Positions 1 to 8,295 of a DNA stretch of 64,000 nucleotides are shown one piece after another (within the stretch, counting starts at the first letter, position 1; each line of letters starts with the position of its first letter). Source of the stretch: Seohaeicola zhoushanensis (GTDB lineage: Bacteria; Pseudomonadota; Alphaproteobacteria; Rhodobacterales; Rhodobacteraceae); the NCBI RefSeq assembly GCF_014656415.1, contig NZ_BNCJ01000019.1, positions 1 to 64,000 of the forward strand. The letters run 5' to 3'. The translations under genes were made by a program, and so were the position numbers. Under the pieces are notes generated by a model that was not told where the DNA came from, made no database searches, and was given only the letters and a program-made list of their open reading frames with translations.

Positions 1-65
1 CTTGGAACTTCCGAACCGCGTCAAGCCGCGCCGCGTAGGGGACCGCCGAGGCGCTTACTCTCGGT

Positions 66-953
66 TTGGGGCAGGGCAGGGTGCCGGAGCGTGAAAGTGA
101 CTTGCACGCGGTGAACTGGGCCCGCCTATGTGAGGGGGTTCGGCGGATCCCTGATGAGATCGCCGCCATGACCCTCCCGGACACGGTGCATCATTCCGTG
201 CGATGCGTGGCGCGCCATGACTTCCACTATTGTCCGGGGTGCGTTGATAAAACACCCGATCTGGTTCTTCGCCATTGGCGGTTCGCATGGTCGATGACCT
301 GCGAAACCTGTGGTCAGGCCCTGGTGGCGAAGCATCCAGCCGGAGACGTATCAGACAGACTTCTTGCGCGGGCTGCTCGCGGCGCGAAAGCGCTGAAAAC
401 AGCTACCGCCACGAACGACCTCAAGCGGTTGCACCGGACGGATATGATCCTGCATGTAATGACCGTGTTGGGGATCGGGCATCTGGGGTCGCTCACCTCC
501 GGGAACGAGCGCGAAAGGTTGATGGCACTCGCCGCGGTAGGTGTCGGCATGACCCGTCCCTTGTTGGGTGCCGCCATCATCGTGCGAGGAAACGACCGGG
601 TGCTCCGGGAATTGCGCCGGGTCTTTCCTCGGCATCGTGGGGTGATTGAGCGGGTACGAGGATTGTCGCAGGACCTTGACCGGCGGTTTCCGGGACGGCG
701 CGAAACGGAGCATCCGACCGGGCAGGAAACACATGGAATGAGCCGTCCAAGTGCGTCCGAGAGCGCACTGCGGGCAGCCCGCCAGGCCATCTCCGAGCTC
801 GGACTAGACGCAAATCGTCAAGCACTTCTGGCGCGCGCCGATGCAATCTGGAAGCGCCAAAGGGGCGTCGAGAACTCAAGCGTGGCGCCTGTGGATATAT
901 TGCAATTAAGGGTGCAAAAGCGCCCCAAAATGCCCCGAATCCGCAGAATCTGA
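66..953 (+). CDS. tniQ: TniQ-family transposition protein, N-terminally truncated
   Basis: TniQ/TnsD-family proteins help choose the target in Tn5053/Tn7-like transposition. The recognisable part is a zinc-finger region with CPGC at residues 56-59 and CETC at 79-82, separated by the tryptophan-rich stretch HWRFAW, preceded by an IAAMTL segment that is also typical of the family. The usual N-terminal block of the family is absent: an in-frame TAG lies at 36-38, so the only starts are TTG at 66 or GTG at 81. I infer a 5'-deleted remnant. Its 3' end overlaps an IS6-type fragment on the other strand, which supports a decayed mobile-element border. The family call is good; function is doubtful. 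Confidence 0.6.
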   Translation: MGQGRVPERESDLHAVNWARLCEGVRRIPDEIAAMTLPDTVHHSVRCVARHDFHYCPGCVDKTPDLVLRHWRFAWSMTCETCGQALVAKHPAGDVSDRLLARAARGAKALKTATATNDLKRLHRTDMILHVMTVLGIGHLGSLTSGNERERLMALAAVGVGMTRPLLGAAIIVRGNDRVLRELRRVFPRHRGVIERVRGLSQDLDRRFPGRRETEHPTGQETHGMSRPSASESALRAARQAISELGLDANRQALLARADAIWKRQRGVENSSVAPVDILQLRVQKRPKMPRIRRI

Positions 954-1145
954 TCTATTAGGGTACAGTGACATCAGCGGCGAGTACTTGGCCACCCAGC
1001 GGTTCAGCGTCGCAAGGTCCACTCGTACGCCGTGCTCTGCCATGATCTCTTCAAGGTCGCGATACGACACCGTGTAGCGGACATAGAAGAACACCGCGAA
1101 CAGGATCACATCCTTCGGAAACTGCGCGCCCTCGAACGAGATCAT
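906..1145 (-). pseudogene. IS6-family transposase, N-terminal fragment
   Basis: From the ATG at 1145 the first 57 or so residues match the start of IS6-type transposases, including the segments FKD/PKDVILFAVFFYVRY, SYRDLEEIMAEHGV and TLNRWVAKYSPL. The frame then leaves homology near position 975 and runs about 22 unrelated residues to a stop at 906. The catalytic DDE core is missing altogether, so this cannot transpose. I could not find a matching terminal inverted repeat on either side. The fragment lies antisense to the tail of the TniQ remnant, so the two were joined by a deletion or insertion. Confidence 0.8.
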
Positions 1146-1338
1146 CGCTCCGCCTCCGTCCGGTGTTCCTAGGATGAATGCAATGTCTGGCCACGACCCG
1201 CTCGGGTCAACCCCAGAAGTTTGCGACAGGACCTCGCTGGGTTGGTGTCGCCTCAACCGGCCTGACAGAAGACCGCACTCGATCACTAAGCCCTAAAGCC
1301 AGACGGACTTGCACAATGGGCGGCAACCACAGAAGTTG

Positions 1339-1956
1339 CTAGTTGCTTTTGTCCACTGCCCTAAGTGCAATCTTCGAAATTTGCTCTGCCACCAAATGCG
1401 CGGACAATTGGCCTTCCGGCTGAAACCAGAAAAAGGCCCAAGACGCCATACCTCCTACAGCTGATGCAGTAATGGAAGTATCCTCAAACCAGAAGTATCC
1501 TTGATTTTTTCCTTCCGCAAGGATTCCACAGAGCATTCTGTGAAACCTCAGCTTTGATGAGTTCATTTCATCTGCCACTTCTTTAGGGAGGCTGTTGGCT
1601 TCTCTAAAGAAAAGCGAGACCTCAACTTGGTTTTCAATCTGAATCTCTACAAAATATGAAACAACCCTCTTAAGCCGTTCTGGAGGTGTATCATTCAGTG
1701 TCTCATTGTAATTAACCGCACGATCTGCCGCGGATGCTCCTATGCGACATAGCTCCACCAAAAGCTCTGTTTTGTTGGAAAACCGAGAGTAAATGAACTG
1801 TCTGCTTACACCCAAAGCTTCCGCTATGGATTCAAGTGATGTCGTTTCATAGCCACTCTCAAAAAACTGCGTCCTAGCCTCATCCAGGATACTCTTTCGT
1901 TTGATATCATCGAGATCCTGCTTGATGGAATTCGTGAGTGAGGGCTTTTTCTTCAT
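1339..1956 (-). CDS. TetR-family transcriptional regulator
   Basis: A 205-residue protein with a TetR N-terminal DNA-binding domain: helix-turn-helix at about residues 38-60, with the motifs TTSLESIAEALGVSRQ and FIYSRFSNK. The C-terminal ligand domain shows nothing that names a ligand. The lysine-rich start (MKKK) and clearly AT-richer codon use than the genes from 2.3 kb onward suggest a different origin, in keeping with its place beside transposon debris. No neighbour is close enough to form an operon and no operator is evident upstream. It could still act on genes to the right. The family is secure; the target is unknown. Confidence 0.85.
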   Translation of the reverse strand: MKKKPSLTNSIKQDLDDIKRKSILDEARTQFFESGYETTSLESIAEALGVSRQFIYSRFSNKTELLVELCRIGASAADRAVNYNETLNDTPPERLKRVVSYFVEIQIENQVEVSLFFREANSLPKEVADEMNSSKLRFHRMLCGILAEGKNQGYFWFEDTSITASAVGGMASWAFFWFQPEGQLSAHLVAEQISKIALRAVDKSN

Positions 1957-2288
1957 CTGGAATTGCTCGGCTCGCAGTCATCGTTATTTTCAGCTCGCCT
2001 AGTAACTAGGTGCTCGCAAAATTGCCGGGCCGCGTACACCGAGTTCAAGCGCTTCGATACGATAGCCTTAGCACAACTTGAACTCAAGCTGATATACCGG
2101 TAAAATCCATGAAGCAATCTCCCCTCGCCAGTTCGACGCGCTTGAGTCGCTAGACAGTTAGACACATCAGTAGAATGAAGCGAGTCGAACTATGGGCGCT
2201 TGCGACGCGGTACCGGTGGTGAGAGGCGGCATATGGCGGCATATGGCGGCGGTCAATTGGAAGAAAATTTTGAACCCGCTGAGATCTG
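1957..2288. other. Gene-poor, AT-richer interval
   Basis: This stretch between the TetR gene and the DUF2889 gene has no convincing gene. A 70-codon frame at 1953-2165 (minus strand) overlaps the TetR start and resembles nothing I know. The right part carries a short 10-bp tandem repeat. No terminator or clear promoter is seen. Confidence 0.5.
2225..2252. repeat. 10-bp tandem repeat (ATATGGCGGC)
   Basis: GGCGGC is followed by two direct copies of ATATGGCGGC and then GG, about 2.6 units. It is too short to assign a role; slippage is the simplest explanation. Confidence 0.7.
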
Positions 2289-3089
2289 CTAGTTTCGTGT
2301 TGCACGTTCAATGTTTGGCTCGTCTATTCCGGCTGTCGTATCGATGACGTAACCCACGTTGTCCGTGGCGACCTCCACACTGGGCCACGAGAATGAGTGA
2401 CACTGACCATGGCGGTGGGTTTCGTTGATGGCGCGCACCTGCGGAACGCCATCGACTTTGTATGCAAGTCCCTTCGACACGAAAACGGATTTCTGAGCGA
2501 CCCGCGCGGCGTCTAGGGCGACACCGTCGAAGCGTGCTTCGGCCCAGGAGGCAAAGCCACCGAAGACGTTGGTCCCGGCGATTTTTTCAGGCGCAGTGAT
2601 AGTGTCGCCGGTCAAGGTCCAGTGATGGAACACCGCGCCGTTGACCCAGGCTGTCAGCTCGGTCCGTCCGTCCACGACATCGGGTATGGCGACATCGAAA
2701 ACCGTCTCGCCGTCGCCCCGATCCGTCAATCGCAGCGCCAGCAGACCCATGTCCAACAGATGAGTGCAGTTGCGACCGGCCCGGCCGTCCGAGAACAGGT
2801 CGCGGCGGTCCGCGCTGATTGGCAGACCCCGCAGCTCCGTCAGAACATCCGCGGCCGCCGGACAAGTGGACTTGGGGAACCGGTTCAGTTCCGCCTCCAC
2901 CTCCGTCACGGTTCGCCCGTCATGGTGGAGGCGCATCCACATGGAGTGGAACGAGTCGTTCAGGACTGCCGTGACGCTTCCGGCGCCGGGAAGAACCCGT
3001 ACACGCCTCCGGAATATCCCGGATCCGTAGTCTGCTCGGAGAGGATAGATCCGGCCCAGAACATCAATACTGCTTTGTCCGATGGTCAA
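2289..3089 (-). CDS. DUF2889 domain protein
   Basis: A protein of about 266 residues carrying the DUF2889 pattern: FRRRVRV near the start, LNDSFHSMWMRLHHDG, a conserved cysteine in FPKSTCPAA, and NCTHLLDMGLLAL. The family is found in catabolic gene clusters and has no established activity. The start is not ATG: a TTG at 3089 overlaps the stop of the upstream hydratase gene as TTGA, the same 4-base coupling seen with ATGA or GTGA elsewhere in this window, so I chose it. The frame stays open far upstream, but that part is a shadow of the hydratase. It is the last gene of a leftward operon. Confidence 0.65.
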   Translation of the reverse strand: MTIGQSSIDVLGRIYPLRADYGSGIFRRRVRVLPGAGSVTAVLNDSFHSMWMRLHHDGRTVTEVEAELNRFPKSTCPAAADVLTELRGLPISADRRDLFSDGRAGRNCTHLLDMGLLALRLTDRGDGETVFDVAIPDVVDGRTELTAWVNGAVFHHWTLTGDTITAPEKIAGTNVFGGFASWAEARFDGVALDAARVAQKSVFVSKGLAYKVDGVPQVRAINETHRHGQCHSFSWPSVEVATDNVGYVIDTTAGIDEPNIERATRN

Positions 3090-3856
3090 GTCGCAGTCCA
3101 GACCGGCTTCCGTTTCTCCGAAAAGGCCGTCATTCCTTCCTTGACATCGTTGGAGGCCGCATAGGCTTCGATCGCCTCGAACTTGGTCGTCAGAGCGACC
3201 TCCAACGGGTCGGACAGTCGCGACAGGGCTGCTTCCTTGGCGGCCTGAACGGCCAGGGGAGAGGACGCCGTGATCTTGCCCGCCCAGGCGAGAGCTGCGG
3301 ACTGGAGATCGGCGAATGGTACGACCTCGTTGACGAGACCATAAGGAGCAAGCTCCGCCACCTTCATCCTCTCGCCTGTCAGGATCAGCGCCATGGCGAT
3401 GTGATGCGGAAGCTGTCGGATTGCCCTGTGAACGACGCCGCATTCGCCGATGATGCCCACGCGGGTTTCAGGCAGTCCGAACTGAGCGGTATCCGCAGCG
3501 ACAATGATGTCGGCGCACATCGCAATTTCGAACCCACCACCAAGACAGTAGCCCTGCACCGCTGCTATCAGGGGCTTTTTCAGTTTCACGAGGGGACCGC
3601 CGATGCCGGTCAGACCGCCGCCAAGCGCCACGCGCTGCTTCATCTCGGCGCCACCGCTGATGTCGGCCCCGGCACAGAAGGCCTTCTCGCCTTCGGCGGA
3701 AAGGATCGCGCACCAAATGTCCGGGTCGTCGCTCACTTGCGACCAGATTTCGGCAAGGCGGTTGTCCATTTCCGGCGTGATCGAGTTCAGAGCCTTCGGC
3801 CGGTTCAGCCGAACGTGCGCAATATGATCGGAGATGGAAAATTCGATATCGGACAT
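3086..3856 (-). CDS. Enoyl-CoA hydratase/isomerase family protein
   Basis: A 256-residue crotonase-fold enzyme, expected to hydrate a 2-enoyl-CoA. Oxyanion-hole elements are AFCAGAD at about 60-65 and YCLGGGFE at 103-110. Both glutamates of classical hydratases appear present: Glu110 in GGGFEIAM and Glu130 in GLPETRVG. The segment after the second glutamate (GIIGECGVVHRA) departs from the usual GxGGTQR, so substrate or chemistry may differ. ATG 3856 was chosen because AAGGAAA lies about 7 bases before it; a GTG at 3883 overlapping the upstream stop (GTGA) is the alternative. Middle gene of the operon 5177-2289. Confidence 0.85.
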   Translation of the reverse strand: MSDIEFSISDHIAHVRLNRPKALNSITPEMDNRLAEIWSQVSDDPDIWCAILSAEGEKAFCAGADISGGAEMKQRVALGGGLTGIGGPLVKLKKPLIAAVQGYCLGGGFEIAMCADIIVAADTAQFGLPETRVGIIGECGVVHRAIRQLPHHIAMALILTGERMKVAELAPYGLVNEVVPFADLQSAALAWAGKITASSPLAVQAAKEAALSRLSDPLEVALTTKFEAIEAYAASNDVKEGMTAFSEKRKPVWTAT

Positions 3857-3879
3857 TGCTGTTTCCTTGGATGTGCCGG

Positions 3880-4701
3880 TCACTCGCCGCCGGCGATCTC
3901 GTTTGACGACCTGCCCCGGAACTCGGCCAGGACGGATTTCAGGCCGTCACGTTTCATGCGTTCCCGGATCGCTAGGACGGATGGTTCGAAATGCAGCAGA
4001 GCATCCGATTCCGAAATACCCGCCAGGGCGGTGCGGAAGCCTTGCGCCTCTGCGGCGCGGTTGATCGAAGCCTTCTTGCCTCGCAAGACCTCGGGCGGGA
4101 CAGTCGCGATGCGGGCCGCCAGCTCCCGCACGACGTCGAGCAGACGTCCGGCAGATACGCAGTGGTTGACCAGACCCCACGCCACGGCCGTCGGGCCGTC
4201 AATGTGATTGCCGGGCAGGAACGAGAATTCCTTCGCCCGCTTCACTCCAACATGAGAGACCCACGCCGGAGCCACGTATCCACCACCGATCGGCAGGCCG
4301 GGTTCGCCGATACGCACATCGTCCGAGACGACCGTGATGTCCGCGAAGCCGATCATCTGCGCGCCGACCCCCATGCAGTACCCGTGCACGGCCGCGATGA
4401 CGGGCTTGGGGTGGTCCCACATCGCCATCCACCGGCCCAGATTGGTCTGCAACCGCGCAACATCGCCCATGGGGCCCGCCACGGCATCGCCACCGTACTT
4501 CGCCAGATCCATGCCTGAGCAGAAGCCTTTGCCGTTTGCTCGCAGGCCGACGACCGGCCCGCCCTCTGTCCTGAGGGTGTCGAGCGTGTCCGAAAAGGCT
4601 TCGAGCAGCTCCACCGACAGGGCGTTTGCAGCATCAGGGCGGTTCAGGACGATCCAACTGACCGGGCCGTCATGTTCCAGAAGTATGGGGGCATCGCTCA
4701 T
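3880..4701 (-). CDS. Crotonase-fold protein lacking both hydratase glutamates
   Basis: A 273-residue member of the enoyl-CoA hydratase superfamily. The first oxyanion element is kept (FCSGMDL), and the second loop reads YCMGVGAQMIGFADI. Where hydratases have GGGxE, this protein has GVGAQ, and where they have PE it has EPGLPIGGG, so both acid/base glutamates of the hydratase reaction are replaced. The family includes hydrolases, decarboxylases and isomerases that use other residues, so a different CoA-ester reaction is likely. The ATG at 4701 gives the normal family length; the frame is open upstream only by chance. It lies 11 bases after the SnoaL-like gene. Confidence 0.8.
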   Translation of the reverse strand: MSDAPILLEHDGPVSWIVLNRPDAANALSVELLEAFSDTLDTLRTEGGPVVGLRANGKGFCSGMDLAKYGGDAVAGPMGDVARLQTNLGRWMAMWDHPKPVIAAVHGYCMGVGAQMIGFADITVVSDDVRIGEPGLPIGGGYVAPAWVSHVGVKRAKEFSFLPGNHIDGPTAVAWGLVNHCVSAGRLLDVVRELAARIATVPPEVLRGKKASINRAAEAQGFRTALAGISESDALLHFEPSVLAIRERMKRDGLKSVLAEFRGRSSNEIAGGE

Positions 4702-4712
4702 GGTGGTCGCGG

Positions 4713-5177
4713 TCAGGCCCGGCCGATCGGATTGGCCGCCCTGACATGGTAGTCGATCGTGAAGTCGGTGCGCAGCTCGCGCCGCTTGAATTTCCACTGG
4801 CCGCCATCCTTGACCACCGTGTCGAAGTACTGACCGAACAGCCAGCCATCCGGCTGTTCCTTCTGGTAGCGGTGGATCGCCAGAACGATGGACCGAACGT
4901 TGGCCTCGGTCGGCGAGACGAAGTCGATCACGATGTTGGAATTGTGGTGGCTGGTTGCCTTGAAGAAGCTGCCGATGCCTTCGAGCGTCTGCTTGTAGGC
5001 TTCCATTCCCTTGGCGCCGAACCGGGGTGCGTAGGACACTTCGCAGTCTTCGACAAATAGCGCCGCTAGGGTGGCCGGATCGTTCATGTCCAGGCTGTAC
5101 GAATACTCGTACATCATGCGTTCGATCGCCCGTTCTTCGACGATACGGTCCAACGCGCTCATTTCTGCTTCAGACAC
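4713..5177 (-). CDS. SnoaL-like (NTF2-fold) protein
   Basis: A 154-residue NTF2-fold protein of the SnoaL-like type, with the usual N-terminal helix (ERAIERMMYEYSYSLDMND), a buried hydrophobic pocket and the C-terminal strand KFKRRELRTDF. Such proteins include dehydratases, isomerases and epoxide hydrolases, as well as ring-hydroxylase small subunits, so the reaction cannot be named. A GGAGGAC ribosome site precedes the ATG. It is the first gene of the leftward operon and is divergent from the MDR gene across an operator. A second SnoaL-like gene is the second gene of the rightward operon. Confidence 0.8.
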   Translation of the reverse strand: MSEAEMSALDRIVEERAIERMMYEYSYSLDMNDPATLAALFVEDCEVSYAPRFGAKGMEAYKQTLEGIGSFFKATSHHNSNIVIDFVSPTEANVRSIVLAIHRYQKEQPDGWLFGQYFDTVVKDGGQWKFKRRELRTDFTIDYHVRAANPIGRA

Positions 5178-5298
5178 GATGTCCTCCTCAATTTTTCAAA
5201 GCCGCTCAGGGTAGCAACCGCTGGTGATGCAGCGGGAATCGGAGATTTGTCCGGCACCTCCATCGGCCACACAACTCTTGCAAAAGCGGACGAAGTTA

Positions 5299-5316
5299 GT
5301 CAACACTATAGTTGAC
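5299..5316. promoter_or_regulatory. Operator GTCAAC-N6-GTTGAC, copy 1
   Basis: Perfect 6-bp inverted arms GTCAAC/GTTGAC around ACTATA (7 bp when the flanking A/T are counted). It lies midway between the divergent SnoaL-like and MDR genes. Two more copies with the same arms and spacing occur near 10.0 and 10.1 kb. A further inverted repeat, GGAAGA-ATC-TCTTCC, lies at 5323-5337. The site is probably bound by the TetR protein encoded at 6994-7692. Confidence 0.7.
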
Positions 5317-5387
5317 TGGAGTGGAAGAATCTCTTCCGGCGGCCTGTAGGAGGATGGGCCGCTCCAAGGTCAGGGAGAGAGGATTTG

Positions 5388-6401
5388 ATGCAAAACGATA
5401 TCGCAGTGGTCTGCCATGCTCTTGGCAACGTTGACGAACTTCGTCAGGGTCTGCTGCCCCGCGATACGGTGTCACCGGGTCGTGTGTTGGTCCGCGTTCA
5501 GGCGGCCGCGGTCAATTTTCCCGACCGCCTTATTGTTGAGGGTCTCTACCAGCAAAAGCCTCCCCTGCCCTTCGCGCCCGGCTTCGAAGTCGCAGGCGTG
5601 ATCGTCGAGGATGGCGACGGCCCGGGGACAGATCGCATTGGCCGACGGGTCATGGGCCTGACGGCAAAGGGTTACGGGGGGTTCGCAACCCATGCACTTC
5701 TGGAAGCCGCATCTGCGATCAAGATTCCCGACGACATGAGCTTTGTCGACGCGGCCGCCTTCTTCAGCGCCTTCGGTACGGCGCATCATGCGCTGGTGCG
5801 GAGGGCGGCTGTGAAGGAGGGCGAAACTCTGGTCGTCCTCGGTGCGGCAGGTGCCGTCGGACTGGCCGCCATCCAGCTTGGCAAGCTTCTTGGTCTCACC
5901 GTGATCGCCGTCGCCGGAGGAACGGCCAAGGCCGATGCGGTCCGCCGCCGAGGGGCTGATCACGTGATCGATCACAAGACCGAGGACCTGAGGTCTGCGC
6001 TGAAGACCCTGACGAAAGGGGCCGGGGCGGAAGTTTGCCTCGACCTTGTAGGCGGTGACGCCTTCGATGCGATGTCGCGCCTGATGGCCTGGGGCGGTCG
6101 CCTTGTCACCGTGGGCTACGCCAGTGGGCGCATACCGTCGCTGCCCGCCAACCTGGCCATGCTCAAGGGCTATGCCCTGGTAGGGGCGTACTGGTGGCCC
6201 GCCACGCAGCGTGACCCGGCCCAGCATCAGGCCGATTTCGTCACGATGCTGCGCTACTGGAAGGACGGGGCGGTCACTCCTGACGTGCACAAGATCCTGC
6301 CGTTTTCCGAAGCGGCCTCGGCGATCCATGCACTTGGAGAGAGGACCGTGACCGGAAAGCAGGTTCTGGTGCCTGATGACATTTGGGAGGAACAGGAATG
6401 A
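5388..6401 (+). CDS. Zinc-free MDR, NADPH:quinone oxidoreductase-like
   Basis: A 337-residue medium-chain dehydrogenase/reductase of the quinone oxidoreductase branch. The N-terminal GroES-like domain includes AAAVNFPD and PGFEVAGV; the Rossmann domain has GAAGAVGLAAIQLGK at about 150-165. The cysteines and histidine that bind zinc in alcohol dehydrogenases are absent, so an NADPH-linked reduction of a C=C bond or quinone is expected. A TTG precedes the ATG directly; ATG 5388 is well placed behind GAGAGAGGA. It is the first gene of a rightward operon with the SnoaL-like gene (ATGA overlap) and, further on, the TetR gene. Confidence 0.85.
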   Translation: MQNDIAVVCHALGNVDELRQGLLPRDTVSPGRVLVRVQAAAVNFPDRLIVEGLYQQKPPLPFAPGFEVAGVIVEDGDGPGTDRIGRRVMGLTAKGYGGFATHALLEAASAIKIPDDMSFVDAAAFFSAFGTAHHALVRRAAVKEGETLVVLGAAGAVGLAAIQLGKLLGLTVIAVAGGTAKADAVRRRGADHVIDHKTEDLRSALKTLTKGAGAEVCLDLVGGDAFDAMSRLMAWGGRLVTVGYASGRIPSLPANLAMLKGYALVGAYWWPATQRDPAQHQADFVTMLRYWKDGAVTPDVHKILPFSEAASAIHALGERTVTGKQVLVPDDIWEEQE

Positions 6402-6925
6402 CGGACGCGACACTGCAAAGGCTTCTGGATCGTGAAGCCGTCCACGAGGTGCTCTATACCTATTGCCGCGGTGCTGACCGCTGCGATCCGGACATCATAC
6501 GCTCGGCTTATCATGCCGACTCTTACGACGATCACGGATACTGGAAGGGCAACGGACACGACTTTGCCGACTTTCTGGCGGACAGACTTCAGCGGGCGAA
6601 CAGTCGCACGATGCATTCGGTGACCAATACGATCATGACCCTCGAGGGCGACCTGGCGTTGTGCGAGTCGCATGTTCTGGTGACCCTCGTTCGACGAAGC
6701 CCTCCCGATGTCGTCGATCTCATGGGGGCGCGCTATCTCGACCGGATCGAACGGCGCGACGGCCTCTGGAAGATCGCGGAACGTACCGTCGTCCTCGAAT
6801 GGCGGAAGACGGAGACATGGTCCGATGCACCCCCTCCGATTCCGCTGTCTGACTTCCGACAAGGCGAACGTGGCCTCGGGGATCCACTTTACAGATTCCT
6901 GTACCGGGGGTCATTGCGCGCGTGA
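6398..6925 (+). CDS. SnoaL-like (NTF2-fold) protein
   Basis: A 175-residue NTF2-fold protein. The opening LLDREAVHEVLYTYCRGADR and the later YLDRIERRDGLWKIAERTVV are typical of SnoaL-like polyketide or steroid-pathway proteins. The ATG at 6398 overlaps the stop of the MDR gene as ATGA, so the two are translationally coupled. The catalytic role is not fixed by the sequence. The pairing of MDR and SnoaL-like genes, with another SnoaL-like gene across the operator, suggests they act on the same bulky intermediate (inference). Confidence 0.8.
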   Translation: MTDATLQRLLDREAVHEVLYTYCRGADRCDPDIIRSAYHADSYDDHGYWKGNGHDFADFLADRLQRANSRTMHSVTNTIMTLEGDLALCESHVLVTLVRRSPPDVVDLMGARYLDRIERRDGLWKIAERTVVLEWRKTETWSDAPPPIPLSDFRQGERGLGDPLYRFLYRGSLRA

Positions 6926-6993
6926 GAGTCGGCCAGTAAGTCTCGGCGTCGGTCCAATCTCGCTGTGACGATAGTTTCATCCGGAAGAATCCA

Positions 6994-7692
6994 TTGCCTG
7001 CGAAGAAAAAGAAAAATGCACCGTCGAACATCTCGCGCAGGCGCCAGGCGGCGTTGGATGAAGGCGCGGAAGAATACGTGACACGTCGGCGCGAGCTGGT
7101 GCGCATCGCCGCCACTATCTTCAAGGCGAAGGGCTTCGACGCCACGACATTCGGCGACATTGCTGTCCACACGGGGCTCGACCGGGCCACGCTCTATTAC
7201 TACTTCGGCAGCAAGCAGGAGATCTTCAAAGAGGCGATTGAAGGAGCGCTGAGCTCCAACCTCGACGGGCTGCGCCGCATTCAGAACGATCCAGACACAT
7301 CAAACCCGGAAAAACTGGAGAAGCTGGTCCGGATGCTCATGGTATCCTACCACGACAACTATCCCTATCTTTTCGTCTACTTGCAACAGGACATCGGCAC
7401 GATCGTCGATCCGAAAAGCGATTGGGCGAAGAAGGTCGACAACCAGGTCAAAATGATCGAAGCGGCCTTCGCAGCGTTGATCCGGGCCGGCATAGCGGCC
7501 GGCGATTTCCGGGACGACATCAGCGTATCGCTCTGCGCGAACTCGATTTTCGGCATGCTGAACTGGACACACCGCTGGTATGATCCCGAAGGCAGGAACA
7601 GACCGGAGGTCGTCGCGGACGCCTTCTGCAAGATTTTCTTCGATGGCCTCCGGGGGCACTCCGCCTCAGTGAACTCCGACGTGTCCTCCTGA
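6994..7692 (+). CDS. TetR-family regulator, likely controls the flanking cassette
   Basis: A 232-residue TetR-type regulator with a basic N-terminal tail (PAKKKKN) and a helix-turn-helix at about residues 48-75, including TTFGDIAVHTGLDRATLYYYF. The C-terminal half resembles regulators of fatty-acid and CoA metabolism (YPYLFVYLQQD, FGMLNWTHRWYDP), whose ligands are often acyl-CoAs; that is family knowledge, not visible here. The start is TTG, with GGAAGAA about 7 bases upstream. It sits between two divergent promoter regions that carry three copies of one palindrome, which makes it the best candidate for their repressor. Its 3' end overlaps the convergent CMD gene by 27 bases. Confidence 0.85.
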   Translation: MPAKKKKNAPSNISRRRQAALDEGAEEYVTRRRELVRIAATIFKAKGFDATTFGDIAVHTGLDRATLYYYFGSKQEIFKEAIEGALSSNLDGLRRIQNDPDTSNPEKLEKLVRMLMVSYHDNYPYLFVYLQQDIGTIVDPKSDWAKKVDNQVKMIEAAFAALIRAGIAAGDFRDDISVSLCANSIFGMLNWTHRWYDPEGRNRPEVVADAFCKIFFDGLRGHSASVNSDVSS

Positions 7693-8295
7693 CGCCGCGG
7701 CAATGTCCATCGCTTCGAGAATTTGACGCCGCGACAGCCCTAGGCTCAAAGCATTCTCGAGATGTAGTCGGAAACCGGGTCCGAACCGGTGCGCCGGACA
7801 CGCATCCACCGCAAGCGAAATGAGTTCCATCGTGCGACTGGACAGCGTCCGGTTCGACCAGGGTAGAGAGCAGTACTGGAAAAAGCCCTCGAATGCCGCG
7901 GGGGAATGGGCGAGCAAAGCGCCCAGGAACCCCGGAACCTGAGTTTCGAATTGCGTCCAGTACGGGTTATCGCCGACAAACTTGTTCCAAAGTCCGTCAC
8001 GCGCCGCGTCTGACGCATCCGGCAAGGGCAGACGGGCGGACATAGTCATCAACGAATGCACCCCGAGACCTGACACCAGGACGATCACCTCGTGCAGCAT
8101 CGCAACCGTTCCTCCCGCCGCAAGGGCCTGCGACGCCGCGGCGTCAGCAGCCTCTGTATTCAGGCAGGAGGGAGACACGGCAATCGCGTACCGAACGAGC
8201 GCGTCTTGCAAGGCATCGAGGCTCGCGCCATCTTCCAGTCCGGCCAGCCGGGCCTCGGCCTCGGCGCGGAGGTCATCGACGGTCAGCCCGCTCAT
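7666..8295 (-). CDS. Carboxymuconolactone decarboxylase-like (AhpD-fold) protein
   Basis: A 209-residue, all-helical protein with CMD-family features in its second half: RTMELISLAVDACPAHRF and HLENALSLGLSRRQILEAM, where the cysteine and histidine are spaced C-x2-H rather than the peroxidase C-x2-C of AhpD. A decarboxylase, lactonase or cofactor-less redox role is therefore open. The ATG at 8295 overlaps the stop of the acyl-CoA ligase as ATGA, so it is the second gene of a two-gene leftward operon. The unit lies under the operator copies at 10.0-10.1 kb. Confidence 0.7.
   Translation of the reverse strand: MSGLTVDDLRAEAEARLAGLEDGASLDALQDALVRYAIAVSPSCLNTEAADAAASQALAAGGTVAMLHEVIVLVSGLGVHSLMTMSARLPLPDASDAARDGLWNKFVGDNPYWTQFETQVPGFLGALLAHSPAAFEGFFQYCSLPWSNRTLSSRTMELISLAVDACPAHRFGPGFRLHLENALSLGLSRRQILEAMDIAAASGGHVGVH

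Noticed and set aside
1953-2165. 70-codon frame near the TetR gene
   Set aside because: No ribosome site, no resemblance to known proteins and it overlaps the TetR start; not supported as a gene.
2225-2252. Tandem repeat considered as a CRISPR or iteron array
   Set aside because: Only about 2.6 units of 10 bp, with no spacers and no replication gene nearby.
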